DNA of 64,000 nt, from NCBI GenBank assembly GCA_030149365.1, contig JASBRP010000011.1, forward strand, positions 124,001 through 188,000. Reading direction: 5' to 3'. The stretch is from Solimonas sp. GTDB taxonomy: Bacteria; Pseudomonadota; Gammaproteobacteria; Nevskiales; Nevskiaceae. Positions 1 through 8,752 of this stretch are shown in pieces. The notes under the pieces are model-generated. The model worked only from the letters and a program-made list of their open reading frames with translations. It made no database searches and had not been told where the DNA came from. A program made the translations under genes and the position numbers. How positions within the stretch are numbered: position 1 is the stretch's first letter; each line of letters opens with the position of its first letter.

Positions 1-897
1 CGACGGCGGCCAGCGCGACCAGAACAGCGCCAGCAGGCCGCCGCTGACCAGGCGCCAGGCGCCCCAGGCCGCCGCCACCACGGCGGTTGCTGCGGCGCCG
101 CCGAAGAAGCTGAACACCAGCAGCAGGCTGAGGTTGGTGTTGGTGACGCCGGCACCGATCGCGATGCTGCGCCGGTCGGCCTCCGGCAGGCGGGCGAGCC
201 AGGCCAGGGCATAGGCGCCGGCGAGCGCGGCGGTGTTGTGCAGGACGATCCAGGGCGCGATGTCCGGGCCGTAGTCGAGGAACAGGTGACCATGGGTGTA
301 GAGCGCGGCACCGATCGCGACCGCCAGCAGCACGCCGAGCAGCGCCTTGAGCGGGCCACGGATGCGCTGCGCCACGCCCGGCCACAGGCGGCGCAGGGCC
401 AGGCCCGACAGCAGCGGCAGCACCAGCAGCAGCAACGCCGTTTCCAGCACCACCCAGGGATCGATATGCAGGCTGCGCCCGTCGGCCGCGAAGCCCGCCA
501 GCGCGGTGGTGACGGCGAACACCACGGGCGTCAGCAGGGCTGTGGCCAGCACGGTGACGGCGGTGATGCTGACCGACACGGCGATGTTGCCGCGGGCCAG
601 CAGGCTCAGGAAGCCGGCGGCGCCACCGCCGGGGCAGACCGCCACCAGGAGCAGGCCCACGGCCGCGGCGGCGGGGATGCCCAGCGCCAGGATCAGCAGC
701 AGGGTCAGCAGCGGCAGCAGCAGCCACTGTGCCGCCAGGCCCACCAGCACGGCGCGCGGGAAGCGCCGCGCTTCGCGCAGCGCCGCGCCGTCCAGATAGA
801 GGCTGACGATGAACATCATCAGGGCCTGGGCAAGGTTCAGCGCGCGCAGGGTGTCCGGGCTGAACTGGACTACGGCCGTATCGAGAGGGGAAATCAT
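1..897 (-). CDS. Bile acid:sodium symporter (BASS/SBF) family transporter, partial
   Basis: The minus strand is open from an ATG at 897 to the window edge (299 codons, no stop), so it is missing from the ORF track; the plus-strand ORFs here are its shadows. The protein is almost wholly hydrophobic with about eight visible membrane segments and a CPGGGAAG stretch near residue 90, typical of the SBF/BASS fold where an unwound helix binds Na+ and substrate. The family moves bile acids or other organic anions across the inner membrane with sodium; the substrate here is unknown. It is transcribed away from the SDR at 1062. The C-terminus lies outside the window. Confidence 0.82.
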   Translation of the reverse strand, partial: MISPLDTAVVQFSPDTLRALNLAQALMMFIVSLYLDGAALREARRFPRAVLVGLAAQWLLLPLLTLLLILALGIPAAAAVGLLLVAVCPGGGAAGFLSLLARGNIAVSVSITAVTVLATALLTPVVFAVTTALAGFAADGRSLHIDPWVVLETALLLLVLPLLSGLALRRLWPGVAQRIRGPLKALLGVLLAVAIGAALYTHGHLFLDYGPDIAPWIVLHNTAALAGAYALAWLARLPEADRRSIAIGAGVTNTNLSLLLVFSFFGGAAATAVVAAAWGAWRLVSGGLLALFWSRWPPS

Positions 898-1061
898 GGA
901 AGCTGCTGCGGCGGGAAAAGCGGCTTGATACCGGCTGAAGATGCATCTGTGAAATACCGCTTTTTGCTATGCACATACCCTGATCTGGCGAGCCCGCTTG
1001 AGCGACAATGCGGCATCCCATTTTTCCCATTTCCTGCCTGCCCGCGCGCCAAGGATTACCC

Positions 1062-1868
1062 ATGTCCGTTACCACTCCCGGCTACAGCCTCGTCACCGGC
1101 CCCACCAGCGGCATCGGCCTGGCGCTGGCGGAGGCGCTGGCGCAGCGCGGTGATGCCCTGCTGCTGGTCGGGCGCCGGCACGAAGCCCTGCAGGCAGTGG
1201 CGCAGGACCTGAAGCAGCGCCATGGCGTGGAGGTGCAGGTCCGTGCCTGCGACCTGGCGGAGCCTGCCCAGGTGACGGCGCTGCTGGAGGCGCTGGAGCG
1301 CGAGGACGTGGCGATCCGGCTGCTGGTGAACAACGCGGGATTCGCCACCAGCGGCGCTTTCGTCGACCAGCCCTGGTCGCGCGAGTGGCAGCAGTTGCAG
1401 GTCAACGTGGTGGCGCTGACGCAGCTCTGCCACGGCATCGGCCGGCGCATGGCGCGCACCGGCACGGGGCAGATCCTCAACGTGGCCTCGGTGTCGGGCT
1501 TCATGCCGGGGCCGTGGATGAGCAACTACGCCGCCGGCAAGGCCTACGTGCTGAACTTCTCCGAAGGCCTTCGCGAGGAGCTGGCGCCGCTGGGCGTGCA
1601 GGTGTCGGTGCTGTGCCCCGGCACCACGCGCAGCCCGTTCTTCGACAAGGCGCAGATCGACATCAACAAGGCGGCACCGCCGGCGCTGGTGATGCAGCCG
1701 GCGGATGTGGCGCGGGTGGCGCTGGCGGGGCTGGAGCGCAATGCGGCGGTGATCGTGCCGCGCTGGACCAATCGCGTGCTGGCCTTCAGCCCACGGCTGG
1801 CACCGCGCTGGCTGCTGCGCAAGGTGGTGGGTGGCCTCTACCGCAAGGTGGCGCCCGGCGTGGAGTAG
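1062..1868 (+). CDS. Short-chain dehydrogenase/reductase (classical SDR)
   Basis: A 268-residue classical SDR. It has the cofactor motif TGPTSGIG near residue 10, NNAG near 90 and the catalytic YAAGK with an upstream serine in SVSGF. The R of GRR after the second strand suggests NADP(H). I place the start at ATG 1062 because AAGGA lies six bases upstream; the ORF track's 1008 start adds 18 poorly supported residues. The substrate cannot be read from sequence. The 3' end meets the sterol-desaturase-family gene convergently, three bases apart. The neighbourhood is rich in lipid enzymes, so a hydroxy-lipid substrate is plausible. Confidence 0.85.
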   Translation: MSVTTPGYSLVTGPTSGIGLALAEALAQRGDALLLVGRRHEALQAVAQDLKQRHGVEVQVRACDLAEPAQVTALLEALEREDVAIRLLVNNAGFATSGAFVDQPWSREWQQLQVNVVALTQLCHGIGRRMARTGTGQILNVASVSGFMPGPWMSNYAAGKAYVLNFSEGLREELAPLGVQVSVLCPGTTRSPFFDKAQIDINKAAPPALVMQPADVARVALAGLERNAAVIVPRWTNRVLAFSPRLAPRWLLRKVVGGLYRKVAPGVE

Positions 1869-1871
1869 CGA

Positions 1872-2705
1872 TCAGCCGCCTTCGGCAACGGGCGGCGGCG
1901 CCGGACGGCGTGCACGCAGCAGCGGATAGAAGATGTAGACGTACCAGGGGTCGGGCACGCCGCCGGGCTCTTCGGGCAAGCCGTACTCCTGCGGATACTG
2001 CCGGGTGATGCGGGCGCTGCCGAAGATCACGTCCCACAGGAACATCAGGTTGCCGAAGTTGCCGTGTGGATTGCCGACCGGATCGTGCAGCGCGGCGTGG
2101 TGGGCGAAGTGCGTGGCCGGGGTGGAGAGTATGCGCTCCACGATCCAGGCCAAGGGTGCCAGGGCGCGGTGGCGATACAGCCAGCGGTCCCAGCGCAGCT
2201 CGCTGTGCGAGCCCATGGTGACCAGTAGCTTGACGGCGTAGTACCAGAAATAGACCTCGCCGAAACCGAGGTAGACCAGGATGCTGGCCAGGTACAGGTT
2301 CGGCATCAGCAGGTCGTAGAAGAAGCCATTGCGCCAGATCACGCGGATGCCCATGTAGGGCGCCGAATGGTGGAACTTGTGCATGCCCCAGAGCCAGCCG
2401 TAGCGGTGGGCGCTGCGGTGATACCAGTACTGCACCATGTCGTCGGCGATCAGCAGCGCCAGCACCTGCAGCCACCAGGGCGTGGCGGCCCAGGCGTCGG
2501 CATGCTGCGGCAGCAGCCAGCGCTGCAGCGCGGCGCTGAAGTAGACCACCAGCGGCGCGACCAGGAACCAAGCCTGGCTGGCGGCAAGGATGTCGAGGAG
2601 GCTTTCGCGGCGCGTGGCCTGGCGCGGGTGGAACACGCCGAGCAGCAACTCGATCAGCACGTACGTGCCGAAGACGCCGGCGATCACCCAGACCTGCTTG
2701 TCCAT
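1872..2705 (-). CDS. Sterol desaturase / fatty acid hydroxylase superfamily protein
   Basis: A 277-residue integral membrane di-iron hydroxylase. The histidine clusters are visible: HRSAHR, then HKFHH, then HFAHHAALH, with hydrophobic segments before and between them. The family uses O2 and two irons bound by about eight histidines to hydroxylate or desaturate sterols, fatty acids or sphingoid bases. Start chosen at ATG 2705 (MDKQVW); the track's 2762 start adds 19 residues without membrane or motif content. It is divergent from the extended SDR at 2862. A link to the ceramidase operon 2 kb away is possible, since some family members act on sphingolipids, but that is inference. Confidence 0.86.
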   Translation of the reverse strand: MDKQVWVIAGVFGTYVLIELLLGVFHPRQATRRESLLDILAASQAWFLVAPLVVYFSAALQRWLLPQHADAWAATPWWLQVLALLIADDMVQYWYHRSAHRYGWLWGMHKFHHSAPYMGIRVIWRNGFFYDLLMPNLYLASILVYLGFGEVYFWYYAVKLLVTMGSHSELRWDRWLYRHRALAPLAWIVERILSTPATHFAHHAALHDPVGNPHGNFGNLMFLWDVIFGSARITRQYPQEYGLPEEPGGVPDPWYVYIFYPLLRARRPAPPPVAEGG

Positions 2706-2861
2706 GAGAATTCCGACCGGGGCTGCTGTCTGGCGTGGCTGTTGGAAACGGTCCCCTAGCATGCGGCAGGGCCCTGCGGCCCGCTACAAAGACTTCAGAA
2801 TAGTTTTCGCTTTGCTTATGCCCTGGGCCTTCGGGTGCGGGGGCTTGGGCATACTCCGGGC

Positions 2862-3884
2862 ATGTCGAAGATCCTGATCACCGGCGCCTCCGGTTTCATC
2901 GGCGGGCATATCGTGAGCGCCGTGCTGGACGCAGGCCACGAAGCGGTCTGCCTGGTCCGGCCTGGCTCTGACCGCCAGGCGCTGCTGGCGCGCGGCGTGC
3001 AACTGGCGAGCGGCGACATGCGCGACGCTGCCTCCTTGTCCGTCGCCCTGCAGGGGGTCGATGGCGTGATCCATGCCGCGGCCATGCTGAAGGCGCCCTG
3101 GCGCCGGGATTTCGAGGAGGCCAACGTCGGCGGCACGCGGAATCTCGCGCGGGCTTGTGCCGCACGCACCTCGCCGCCGCCGCTGGTGATCGTCAGCTCG
3201 CTGGCGGCCGCCGGGCCGGCCCCGGATGAAACGCCAAGGACCGAGGCCTGGCCGGCACTGCCGGTGTCGCTCTACGGCCGCGTGAAGCGCGACGCCGAAC
3301 GTGCCGCCGCGGCGCTGGCGGCGGAACTGCCCGTCACTATTGTGCGGCCGCCGATGGTGTTCGGCGAAGGTGATCGCTCGGCGTTGACGCTGTTCCGCCA
3401 TGCGCAATCGGGCTGGCACCTGGTGCCGGGGCGGGTGGACCATGTGGCATCGATGATCCATGCCGCGGACCTGGCGGCCCTGCTCCATGCGGCACTGCTG
3501 CGGGGCGAGCGGCTGGCGCCCGGTGGCGGAGACGGGCCTGGCTGCTATTACGCCGCGGCCGACGAGACCCCGCGGCTGAGCGAGATCGGCCGGCTGATCG
3601 CGGAGGCACTGGATCGGCCACCGCCGCGGGTCCTGCGCACGCCGCTGTCGCTGCTGTGGCTGGTGGCAGCGCTGGGCGAGCTGCGCGGGCGCCTGAGCGA
3701 TATGCCGCAGTTGATGAATCTCGACAAGGCCCGCGAGCTGTCGAGCGGACCCTGGCAGTGCTCCGCGCAGAAGGCGCGGCGCGAACTGGGCTTTGTGCCG
3801 CTGGCGTTGCCCCTGCGCTTGCGCCAGACGGCGCGGTGGTATCGCGAGCAGGGCTGGCTGCCGGCAGGGAGGCCGCACCCATGA
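2862..3884 (+). CDS. NAD-dependent epimerase/dehydratase-type extended SDR (3-beta-HSD-like)
   Basis: A 340-residue extended SDR. TGASGFIG sits at the N-terminus, SS with downstream YGRVK gives the catalytic Ser/Tyr/Lys, and RPPMVFG follows as in the 3-beta-hydroxysteroid dehydrogenase and dihydroflavonol-reductase branch. The likely role is NAD(P)-dependent oxidation or reduction of a hydroxy or keto lipid; the substrate is unknown. Start at ATG 2862 (MSKILIT), the usual family N-terminus, not the 2835 start. The stop overlaps the next gene's ATG (ATGA at 3881), so the two are translationally coupled. Confidence 0.84.
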   Translation: MSKILITGASGFIGGHIVSAVLDAGHEAVCLVRPGSDRQALLARGVQLASGDMRDAASLSVALQGVDGVIHAAAMLKAPWRRDFEEANVGGTRNLARACAARTSPPPLVIVSSLAAAGPAPDETPRTEAWPALPVSLYGRVKRDAERAAAALAAELPVTIVRPPMVFGEGDRSALTLFRHAQSGWHLVPGRVDHVASMIHAADLAALLHAALLRGERLAPGGGDGPGCYYAAADETPRLSEIGRLIAEALDRPPPRVLRTPLSLLWLVAALGELRGRLSDMPQLMNLDKARELSSGPWQCSAQKARRELGFVPLALPLRLRQTARWYREQGWLPAGRPHP

Positions 3885-4591
3885 CGGACGTCTGGACCCT
3901 GCCGGAGTGGCGCACGGCCTTGGCCTTCGCCGGTATCAGCCTGATCTACCCGGTCTATCACTACGCCTTGCAGGCGCCGCAGTGGCGGGCGCGGTTCGCG
4001 CATCGCTATGGCGGCGACCGGCTGGAGATCGCCAGTGTGCTGGCGCAGCGCTACGCCGGCGGGCTGTGGATGGCGCTGGCCTCGCTGGCGATGGCGCTGG
4101 CAGTAGGGCTGTCGCCGGCGGCACTCGGCCTGGGCCTGGGTGATCCGCTGCGCTCGCTGGGCTGGCTGCTGGCGGTGGCCCTGCCTTTGCTGCCGCTGAT
4201 CGCCCGGGGCGCGGCGCAGCCGAAGCGCTGGGGGATGTATCCGCAGATGCGGCTGCAGCAGTGGAGCCGCAGGCGGCAGGGGCTCAATGCGCTGGCCTGG
4301 GGTGGCTACCTGCTGGGCTACGAGATCTTCTTCCGGGGCCTGTGCCTGGTCTGGCTGACGCAGCAGTTCGGTTTCTGGCCGGGCATCCTAGCCAGCAGCG
4401 CGCTGTACGCCTACGCGCACCTGCACAAGGATGCGGGAGAGACCTTCGGCAGCGTGGCGATGGGCATCGTCTTCGCGCTGATGACCCTGCACAGTGGCAG
4501 CATCTGGGCGGCGGTGATCCTGCACTGGCTCATGGGCGTGGCCGGCGAGCAGTCCGCGATCCTGCGGAATCCGGCCTTACGCCGAGGCTAG
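3881..4591 (+). CDS. CPBP family intramembrane metalloprotease
   Basis: A 236-residue membrane protein with several hydrophobic helices. The CPBP/Abi (Rce1-like) signature is present in reduced form: YEIFFRG (usually EExxxR), then YAYAHL with its histidine, then HWLMGV. These residues line an intramembrane metal site in the family, which includes prenyl proteases and many members of unknown role. The first glutamate of the EE pair is replaced by Tyr, so activity is uncertain. Its ATG overlaps the stop of the upstream SDR. Its 3' end overlaps the convergent hydrolase gene by 15 bases. Confidence 0.75.
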   Translation: MTDVWTLPEWRTALAFAGISLIYPVYHYALQAPQWRARFAHRYGGDRLEIASVLAQRYAGGLWMALASLAMALAVGLSPAALGLGLGDPLRSLGWLLAVALPLLPLIARGAAQPKRWGMYPQMRLQQWSRRRQGLNALAWGGYLLGYEIFFRGLCLVWLTQQFGFWPGILASSALYAYAHLHKDAGETFGSVAMGIVFALMTLHSGSIWAAVILHWLMGVAGEQSAILRNPALRRG

Positions 4592-5344
4592 CCAGCGCTG
4601 CACCTGCGCGGCGACCCAGGGGCCGTCATCGAGTGGCAGGTCGTGGCCGGCGGCCGGATGCTCGGCGACCTCGCAGCCCCAGGCCTGTGCGAGCCGGTGG
4701 GTGCAGCGGGGATCGACCAGGCGATCGCGTGCGCCCACCAGCAGCAGCGTCGGCACGCGCAGGGGCGCAGCCGGCGCGCGGAAGCGCGCGGCGGCGATCA
4801 GCTGGCGCAGCGCATTGGCACGCGACACCGGCAGGGCTTCGCGCCAGGCGGACCATTGATCGAGCAGCACCGCGTTGCGCTGCGGGTGATGGCTGATCAG
4901 GTCCAGGATCGCGGTTTCGGTACGACGCGGTGCGGGGCGGGTCAGCGCCAGGCGCAGCAGCGTGGGCCAGGCGGCCGGGCGCATGCGCTGCCAGAAGCGG
5001 CTGTAGGGACGCAGGCTGGTGTTGACCAGCACGACGCGGTCCAGCTCCTGCGGGTGTGCCGCGGCCCAGGCGACGGTGACCATGGCGCCGAGCGAGTTGG
5101 CCAGCACGCGGTAGGGCGGTGGCAGGCCGCGGCCCCGCAGCTCGGCCCGGCACCATTCGGCCATGGCTTCGACGCGCGCGGGGCTGGGCAGGTGGTTGAG
5201 GGCGCCGTTGCCGGGCAGATCGAGCGTGATCACCTGCGCATCCGGCAGCTGCTGCGTGAAGTCCTGTGGGAATCCGCCCCAGTGCCGGCGGTCGCGCATC
5301 AGGCCGCGCAGAAAGATCCAGTCCGGCTGTGGCTGCTGGCTCAA
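4577..5344 (-). CDS. Alpha/beta hydrolase, TTG start coupled to upstream SDR
   Basis: A 255-residue alpha/beta hydrolase. The nucleophile elbow is ANSLGA (Ala in place of the first Gly), the acid is in VGARDRLVD and the catalytic His in AGHDLP. The ORF track starts far upstream at 5875, inside the SDR frame. I choose TTG at 5344 because it overlaps the SDR stop (TTGA) and is preceded by GGAGG at six to seven bases, while the first ATG (5299) would remove the first beta strand. It is the last gene of the TonB receptor-PhyH-ceramidase-SDR operon. It could cleave an ester, thioester or lactone intermediate; the substrate is unknown. Confidence 0.78.
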   Translation of the reverse strand: MSQQPQPDWIFLRGLMRDRRHWGGFPQDFTQQLPDAQVITLDLPGNGALNHLPSPARVEAMAEWCRAELRGRGLPPPYRVLANSLGAMVTVAWAAAHPQELDRVVLVNTSLRPYSRFWQRMRPAAWPTLLRLALTRPAPRRTETAILDLISHHPQRNAVLLDQWSAWREALPVSRANALRQLIAAARFRAPAAPLRVPTLLLVGARDRLVDPRCTHRLAQAWGCEVAEHPAAGHDLPLDDGPWVAAQVQRWLASA

Positions 5345-6168
5345 TGGCCACCTCCGGTCTGGTGCGCTCGGAACTTGCCGGAGCGGAAGGCGGTGATCCA
5401 GCCGTACAGTGCCGGGCTCAGCCGGTAGAGCCGCCATTCGACACTGGCGATCCATTGCACCGGGATGATGGCGCGGTTGCGGGCCACGCCGCGCAGGATG
5501 CGGCGTGCGCACTCCTCGGCACTCATGGGCCGGAAGGGAATCGCCTTCCTCAGGCCTTCGCCGTCGAGCCCGCGATAGGTGGTGGTGCTCATCATGTTGC
5601 TGGCGATATGGCCGGGGCAGACCACGCTGACGCGGATGCCCAGCGGCGCTGCCTCCGCCCGCAGCGAGGTGGAGAGCCCCATGACCGCATGCTTGCTGGT
5701 GGCATAGGCCACCATGAAGGGGCGCGGTCCGAGACCGGCGCCGGAGGCGATGTTGACGATGTGCCCCTGGCCTTGCGTGATCATCTGCGGATACACCGCG
5801 CGGATGCCGTGGATCACGCCCCAGAGATTGACGTCGAGCACGCGCTTCCAGTCGTCCAGGCTGGTGTGGCGCCATTCGCCGGCCAGGCCGATGCCGGCGT
5901 TGTTGAAGAGGTAATCGATGCGGCCCCAGTGCTCGAGCACGGCGGCCACGGCAGCTTCGACCGCGACGGCGTCGGCGACATCGGTTGCCCAGCTACGAAT
6001 CCGGCTGGCCGGCAGGCCGAGCTGCACCAGTGCGGCTTCCGCCTGCTCCGGACTGCGGTCCAGCAAGGCCACCCGGGCGCCCGCTGCGTCAAGGGCGCGG
6101 ACCAGCCCGAGGCCGATGCCCGAGGCCCCGCCGGTGACGACCGCGATCTTGTCCGTCCAGCTGTGCAT
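5341..6168 (-). CDS. Short-chain dehydrogenase/reductase in the ceramidase operon
   Basis: A classical SDR of about 275 residues. It shows TGGASGIG, NNAGIG, catalytic Ser in SGAGLG, YATSK and PGHIAS. An acidic residue after the second strand (LLDR) suggests NAD preference. Two in-frame ATGs are possible; 6168 has AAGGA at five bases, while 6174 lies within that site. It follows the ceramidase by 13 bases and overlaps the hydrolase start. In this operon it may oxidise an alcohol released from the imported lipid, but that is inference. Confidence 0.84.
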   Translation of the reverse strand: MHSWTDKIAVVTGGASGIGLGLVRALDAAGARVALLDRSPEQAEAALVQLGLPASRIRSWATDVADAVAVEAAVAAVLEHWGRIDYLFNNAGIGLAGEWRHTSLDDWKRVLDVNLWGVIHGIRAVYPQMITQGQGHIVNIASGAGLGPRPFMVAYATSKHAVMGLSTSLRAEAAPLGIRVSVVCPGHIASNMMSTTTYRGLDGEGLRKAIPFRPMSAEECARRILRGVARNRAIIPVQWIASVEWRLYRLSPALYGWITAFRSGKFRAHQTGGGH

Positions 6169-6181
6169 GCCCATCCTTGAT

Positions 6182-7906
6182 TCAGTCCACGGTCCTCAGG
6201 GCCAGTGTGTCGGGGGAGAAGGACTGTTCCGCCATGGTACCCAGATGGCGATGGGCCGGTGGCTTGATGAACTCCCGCAGCAGGCGCCGGTATTCGGTGC
6301 GGAAGGCATCATGCGTGCGCGAGCCGAAGGTGGTGTGGCCGCCCTCGTATTGCTGCTCCTGGTACTCGGCATGGGTGGTGCAGTAGCCGAAATAGGAGTT
6401 TGCATAGGACGAGATCACCACCTGGCGGATGCCGGCGGGCGCCAGCTCCTGCAGGCAGAGAGCGCGCAACTGGCGCCCGGCCTCGGTGGTGATCTCGCCG
6501 GGGAAGCCGATCAGGGCGAGCTCGCCCAGGCGCAGGACCTGCAGCGGCAGCACGCTGGGCACCCAGGGCTTCTCCTTCAGCGCGCCGGCTGCTTCCTGCC
6601 GTTTCACTTCCCGCAGGATGGGATCCAGCAGGCCCGGCAGCTTCTGCACGCTGCCCAGCCCCAGCAGCAGCCCGGTGGCGGATTCGGAGACGATGATCTT
6701 CGGTGCCTGCGCGCGGTCACGGGCCGCCAGCGCCTCGCGTTTCGCGGCTCCGGCGTGCTGCGCGCGCCGGCGCTCACGGCGACGCGCCAGGCCGGCCAGC
6801 AGGCGCAGCAGGGCGATGACCGGCGCCGGGGCTCCGGGTCCGTCCACCGGCGAGCCGGCGAAGAACGACAGGCCATGGCAGGGCGCGCCGGTGCGTTCGC
6901 CTTCGACGCCACCGGTGAAGTCGGCGTCGCAGTTCACGGCGGAGAAATCCTGCCGGGTGAGTGCCGAATCCACCGGGCCGGGCGAGAGGCGGTGCCGCTG
7001 CTGCTGCGCGGCGATGATGCGCTGGGCCAGCCGGCTCTGCAGGCGCCCGTTGAAACGGGCGCTCTCGAATTCGTCGGCGTGCCGGCCGCGCGGCCACTGC
7101 GGCCGGGTACGGCCCTGGGCATTCGGCGAGACGTCGCCGGCAAACTGCTGGGCGAAGATCGCCACCGCATCCGGGCCGAGCACGCGCTCCAGTTCCTCTG
7201 CGGCATGGCCCTTGTTGTCATGCGAGACCGCGTGGTTGCGATTGCCGATGCTGGTGGGATGTACGCCGAACCAGTTGATCTGGCCGATGCTGCGACCGTC
7301 CGGCGTTTCCGCCTTCAGCAGCCACATGCGCCGCTCCAGGGCGAGATGGGTCTGCGTATCGGGCAGCGGGGTGACGCCCGGGTTGCGGTTGTAGGCGGCC
7401 AGCGAGCGATTGAAGGCGACGTCTTCGTCGTCGGCAAAATCGCCGTGGGAGAACGCCAGCCGTGCCGGTGTCCGGCGGGCATAGGCAGTGGCGAGGGCTT
7501 CCGCGAGGCTGCGGACGATGCCCTCGAAGACCGCGGGGCGGAAGCCCGGGATCGAGAAGTTGTAGAACGGGAAATGCGAGAAGCCACCGGGCGCGCTGTG
7601 CGTGTGCTGCGCGCAGAGCATCAGGTTGTCGTCGCGGAACACGCCCTTGTTGATGCCGGACTGCAGGCGCGCCAGAACGGCACGCTTGATCTCCGGGAAC
7701 ATCATGCAGATCTCGGACTGGGCGAAGAAGGCGACGCTGCCCTCGGCGTCCTCGAAGCAGAAGGCACGGCTGTAGAGCCGCGTGGCGCGGCCGCGGATCA
7801 CGTTGTCGGCGCGCCCATAGCCCATCATGCCGAAGCCCTGCCCGGGAAACAGGATCTCGCGCCGGGCGGCGCCAGCCCGGTAGCCGCCGGCTTGGGCTGC
7901 GGCCAT
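6182..7906 (-). CDS. Neutral/alkaline non-lysosomal ceramidase family amidohydrolase
   Basis: A 574-residue member of the neutral ceramidase family, which hydrolyses the amide of ceramide to a sphingoid base and a fatty acid. Seen features: an N-terminal GMMGYG, the zinc-site motif HTHSAPGG, the nucleophile motif GDVSPN, and the late SSYANSYFGYCTT and YEGGHTTFG blocks. It is shorter than secreted bacterial ceramidases (about 640-670 residues) and lacks both a signal peptide and the C-terminal Ig-like region. It therefore probably works inside the cell. It lies nine bases after the PhyH gene and 13 before the SDR. Other N-acyl amides are possible substrates. Confidence 0.88.
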   Translation of the reverse strand: MAAAQAGGYRAGAARREILFPGQGFGMMGYGRADNVIRGRATRLYSRAFCFEDAEGSVAFFAQSEICMMFPEIKRAVLARLQSGINKGVFRDDNLMLCAQHTHSAPGGFSHFPFYNFSIPGFRPAVFEGIVRSLAEALATAYARRTPARLAFSHGDFADDEDVAFNRSLAAYNRNPGVTPLPDTQTHLALERRMWLLKAETPDGRSIGQINWFGVHPTSIGNRNHAVSHDNKGHAAEELERVLGPDAVAIFAQQFAGDVSPNAQGRTRPQWPRGRHADEFESARFNGRLQSRLAQRIIAAQQQRHRLSPGPVDSALTRQDFSAVNCDADFTGGVEGERTGAPCHGLSFFAGSPVDGPGAPAPVIALLRLLAGLARRRERRRAQHAGAAKREALAARDRAQAPKIIVSESATGLLLGLGSVQKLPGLLDPILREVKRQEAAGALKEKPWVPSVLPLQVLRLGELALIGFPGEITTEAGRQLRALCLQELAPAGIRQVVISSYANSYFGYCTTHAEYQEQQYEGGHTTFGSRTHDAFRTEYRRLLREFIKPPAHRHLGTMAEQSFSPDTLALRTVD

Positions 7907-7915
7907 GGCGCGAGC

Positions 7916-8737
7916 CTATTTGGCCAGGCCGGCGAAGCGCTGGTACAGCGGCGTGGCGCTGCGCTCGTTCTTGGGAGCGAACTTGCCGGAGATCACCGGC
8001 ACGTACATCACGCGGCGACGGCTGGCTTCGCCGCTGACGCTGGATTGGGCCACGCGGTGCCACAGGCGGCCGTCATGCACCGTCAGGTCGCCCGCCGCGG
8101 GGACGATGGCGACCTCGTGCAGGTCCGCATCGTGGTCCAGGAAGTAGCGCTTGTGGAACAGCTGCTGCCAGAGCCCTTGCTGGTGCGTGCCGGGCAGCAG
8201 GCGCAGGCCGCCGTGTTCGATCCCCAGGTCGCTCAGGTGCACGCCGACGTTCAGCAGCGGATTGAGGCGCGAGCCCAGGAAGATGTCGCGCAGGCCGTCG
8301 GTATGCCAGCCCAGGCGGCTGTGCTGGCTCTGCGGGCCGTGGACGTAGTGGTTGATCACCAGGCCGTCCTTCTCGTTGCTGCCGATGCGTACGTCGGGCG
8401 AGCCGATCAGCGGGAACAGCGTGCGGAAGCGCGGGTCCTCCAGGAAGGCCGCCAGCACCGGATGGTAGAGATTGGCGAAGGCAAAGCGCTGAACGATGGG
8501 CTGTCCGTCCAGATCGGTGCCGTACTTGATCGGCACGCCGTTGACCTTGCCGACGCCGTCGCGCAGCCACTGGCCCTGGACCTCGGTGGAGGCCTGCACC
8601 AGCTCGTCGACCTTGGCGCGATCGATGAAGTTGCGGAAGTGCAGGAAGCCGAAATCGCGGAAATGGTCGATCTGCTCGCGGCTCAGGCTTTCGCCCAGGT
8701 CGAAACGCGGGTAGTCCTGTGCAATGGGTGTGGACAT
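7916..8737 (-). CDS. Phytanoyl-CoA dioxygenase (PhyH) family Fe(II)/2-oxoglutarate oxygenase
   Basis: A 273-residue PhyH-family protein. The iron ligands are GWHTDG (His-x-Asp) and a distal His in GRLWHR, with an arginine-containing stretch after it that could bind 2-oxoglutarate. Members hydroxylate carbon next to a carboxyl, CoA or other polar group in lipids and natural products. No signal peptide. It follows the TonB receptor by 15 bases and precedes the ceramidase by nine, so all are likely on one mRNA. A role in hydroxylating the fatty acyl or sphingoid part of the imported substrate is inference. Confidence 0.83.
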   Translation of the reverse strand: MSTPIAQDYPRFDLGESLSREQIDHFRDFGFLHFRNFIDRAKVDELVQASTEVQGQWLRDGVGKVNGVPIKYGTDLDGQPIVQRFAFANLYHPVLAAFLEDPRFRTLFPLIGSPDVRIGSNEKDGLVINHYVHGPQSQHSRLGWHTDGLRDIFLGSRLNPLLNVGVHLSDLGIEHGGLRLLPGTHQQGLWQQLFHKRYFLDHDADLHEVAIVPAAGDLTVHDGRLWHRVAQSSVSGEASRRRVMYVPVISGKFAPKNERSATPLYQRFAGLAK

Positions 8738-8752
8738 GGTTCCTGTCCCGGA

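Noticed and set aside
238-1212. 324-codon plus-strand ORF at the left edge
   Set aside because: Antisense to the BASS-family transporter (open on the minus strand to the edge) and overlapping the SDR out of frame.
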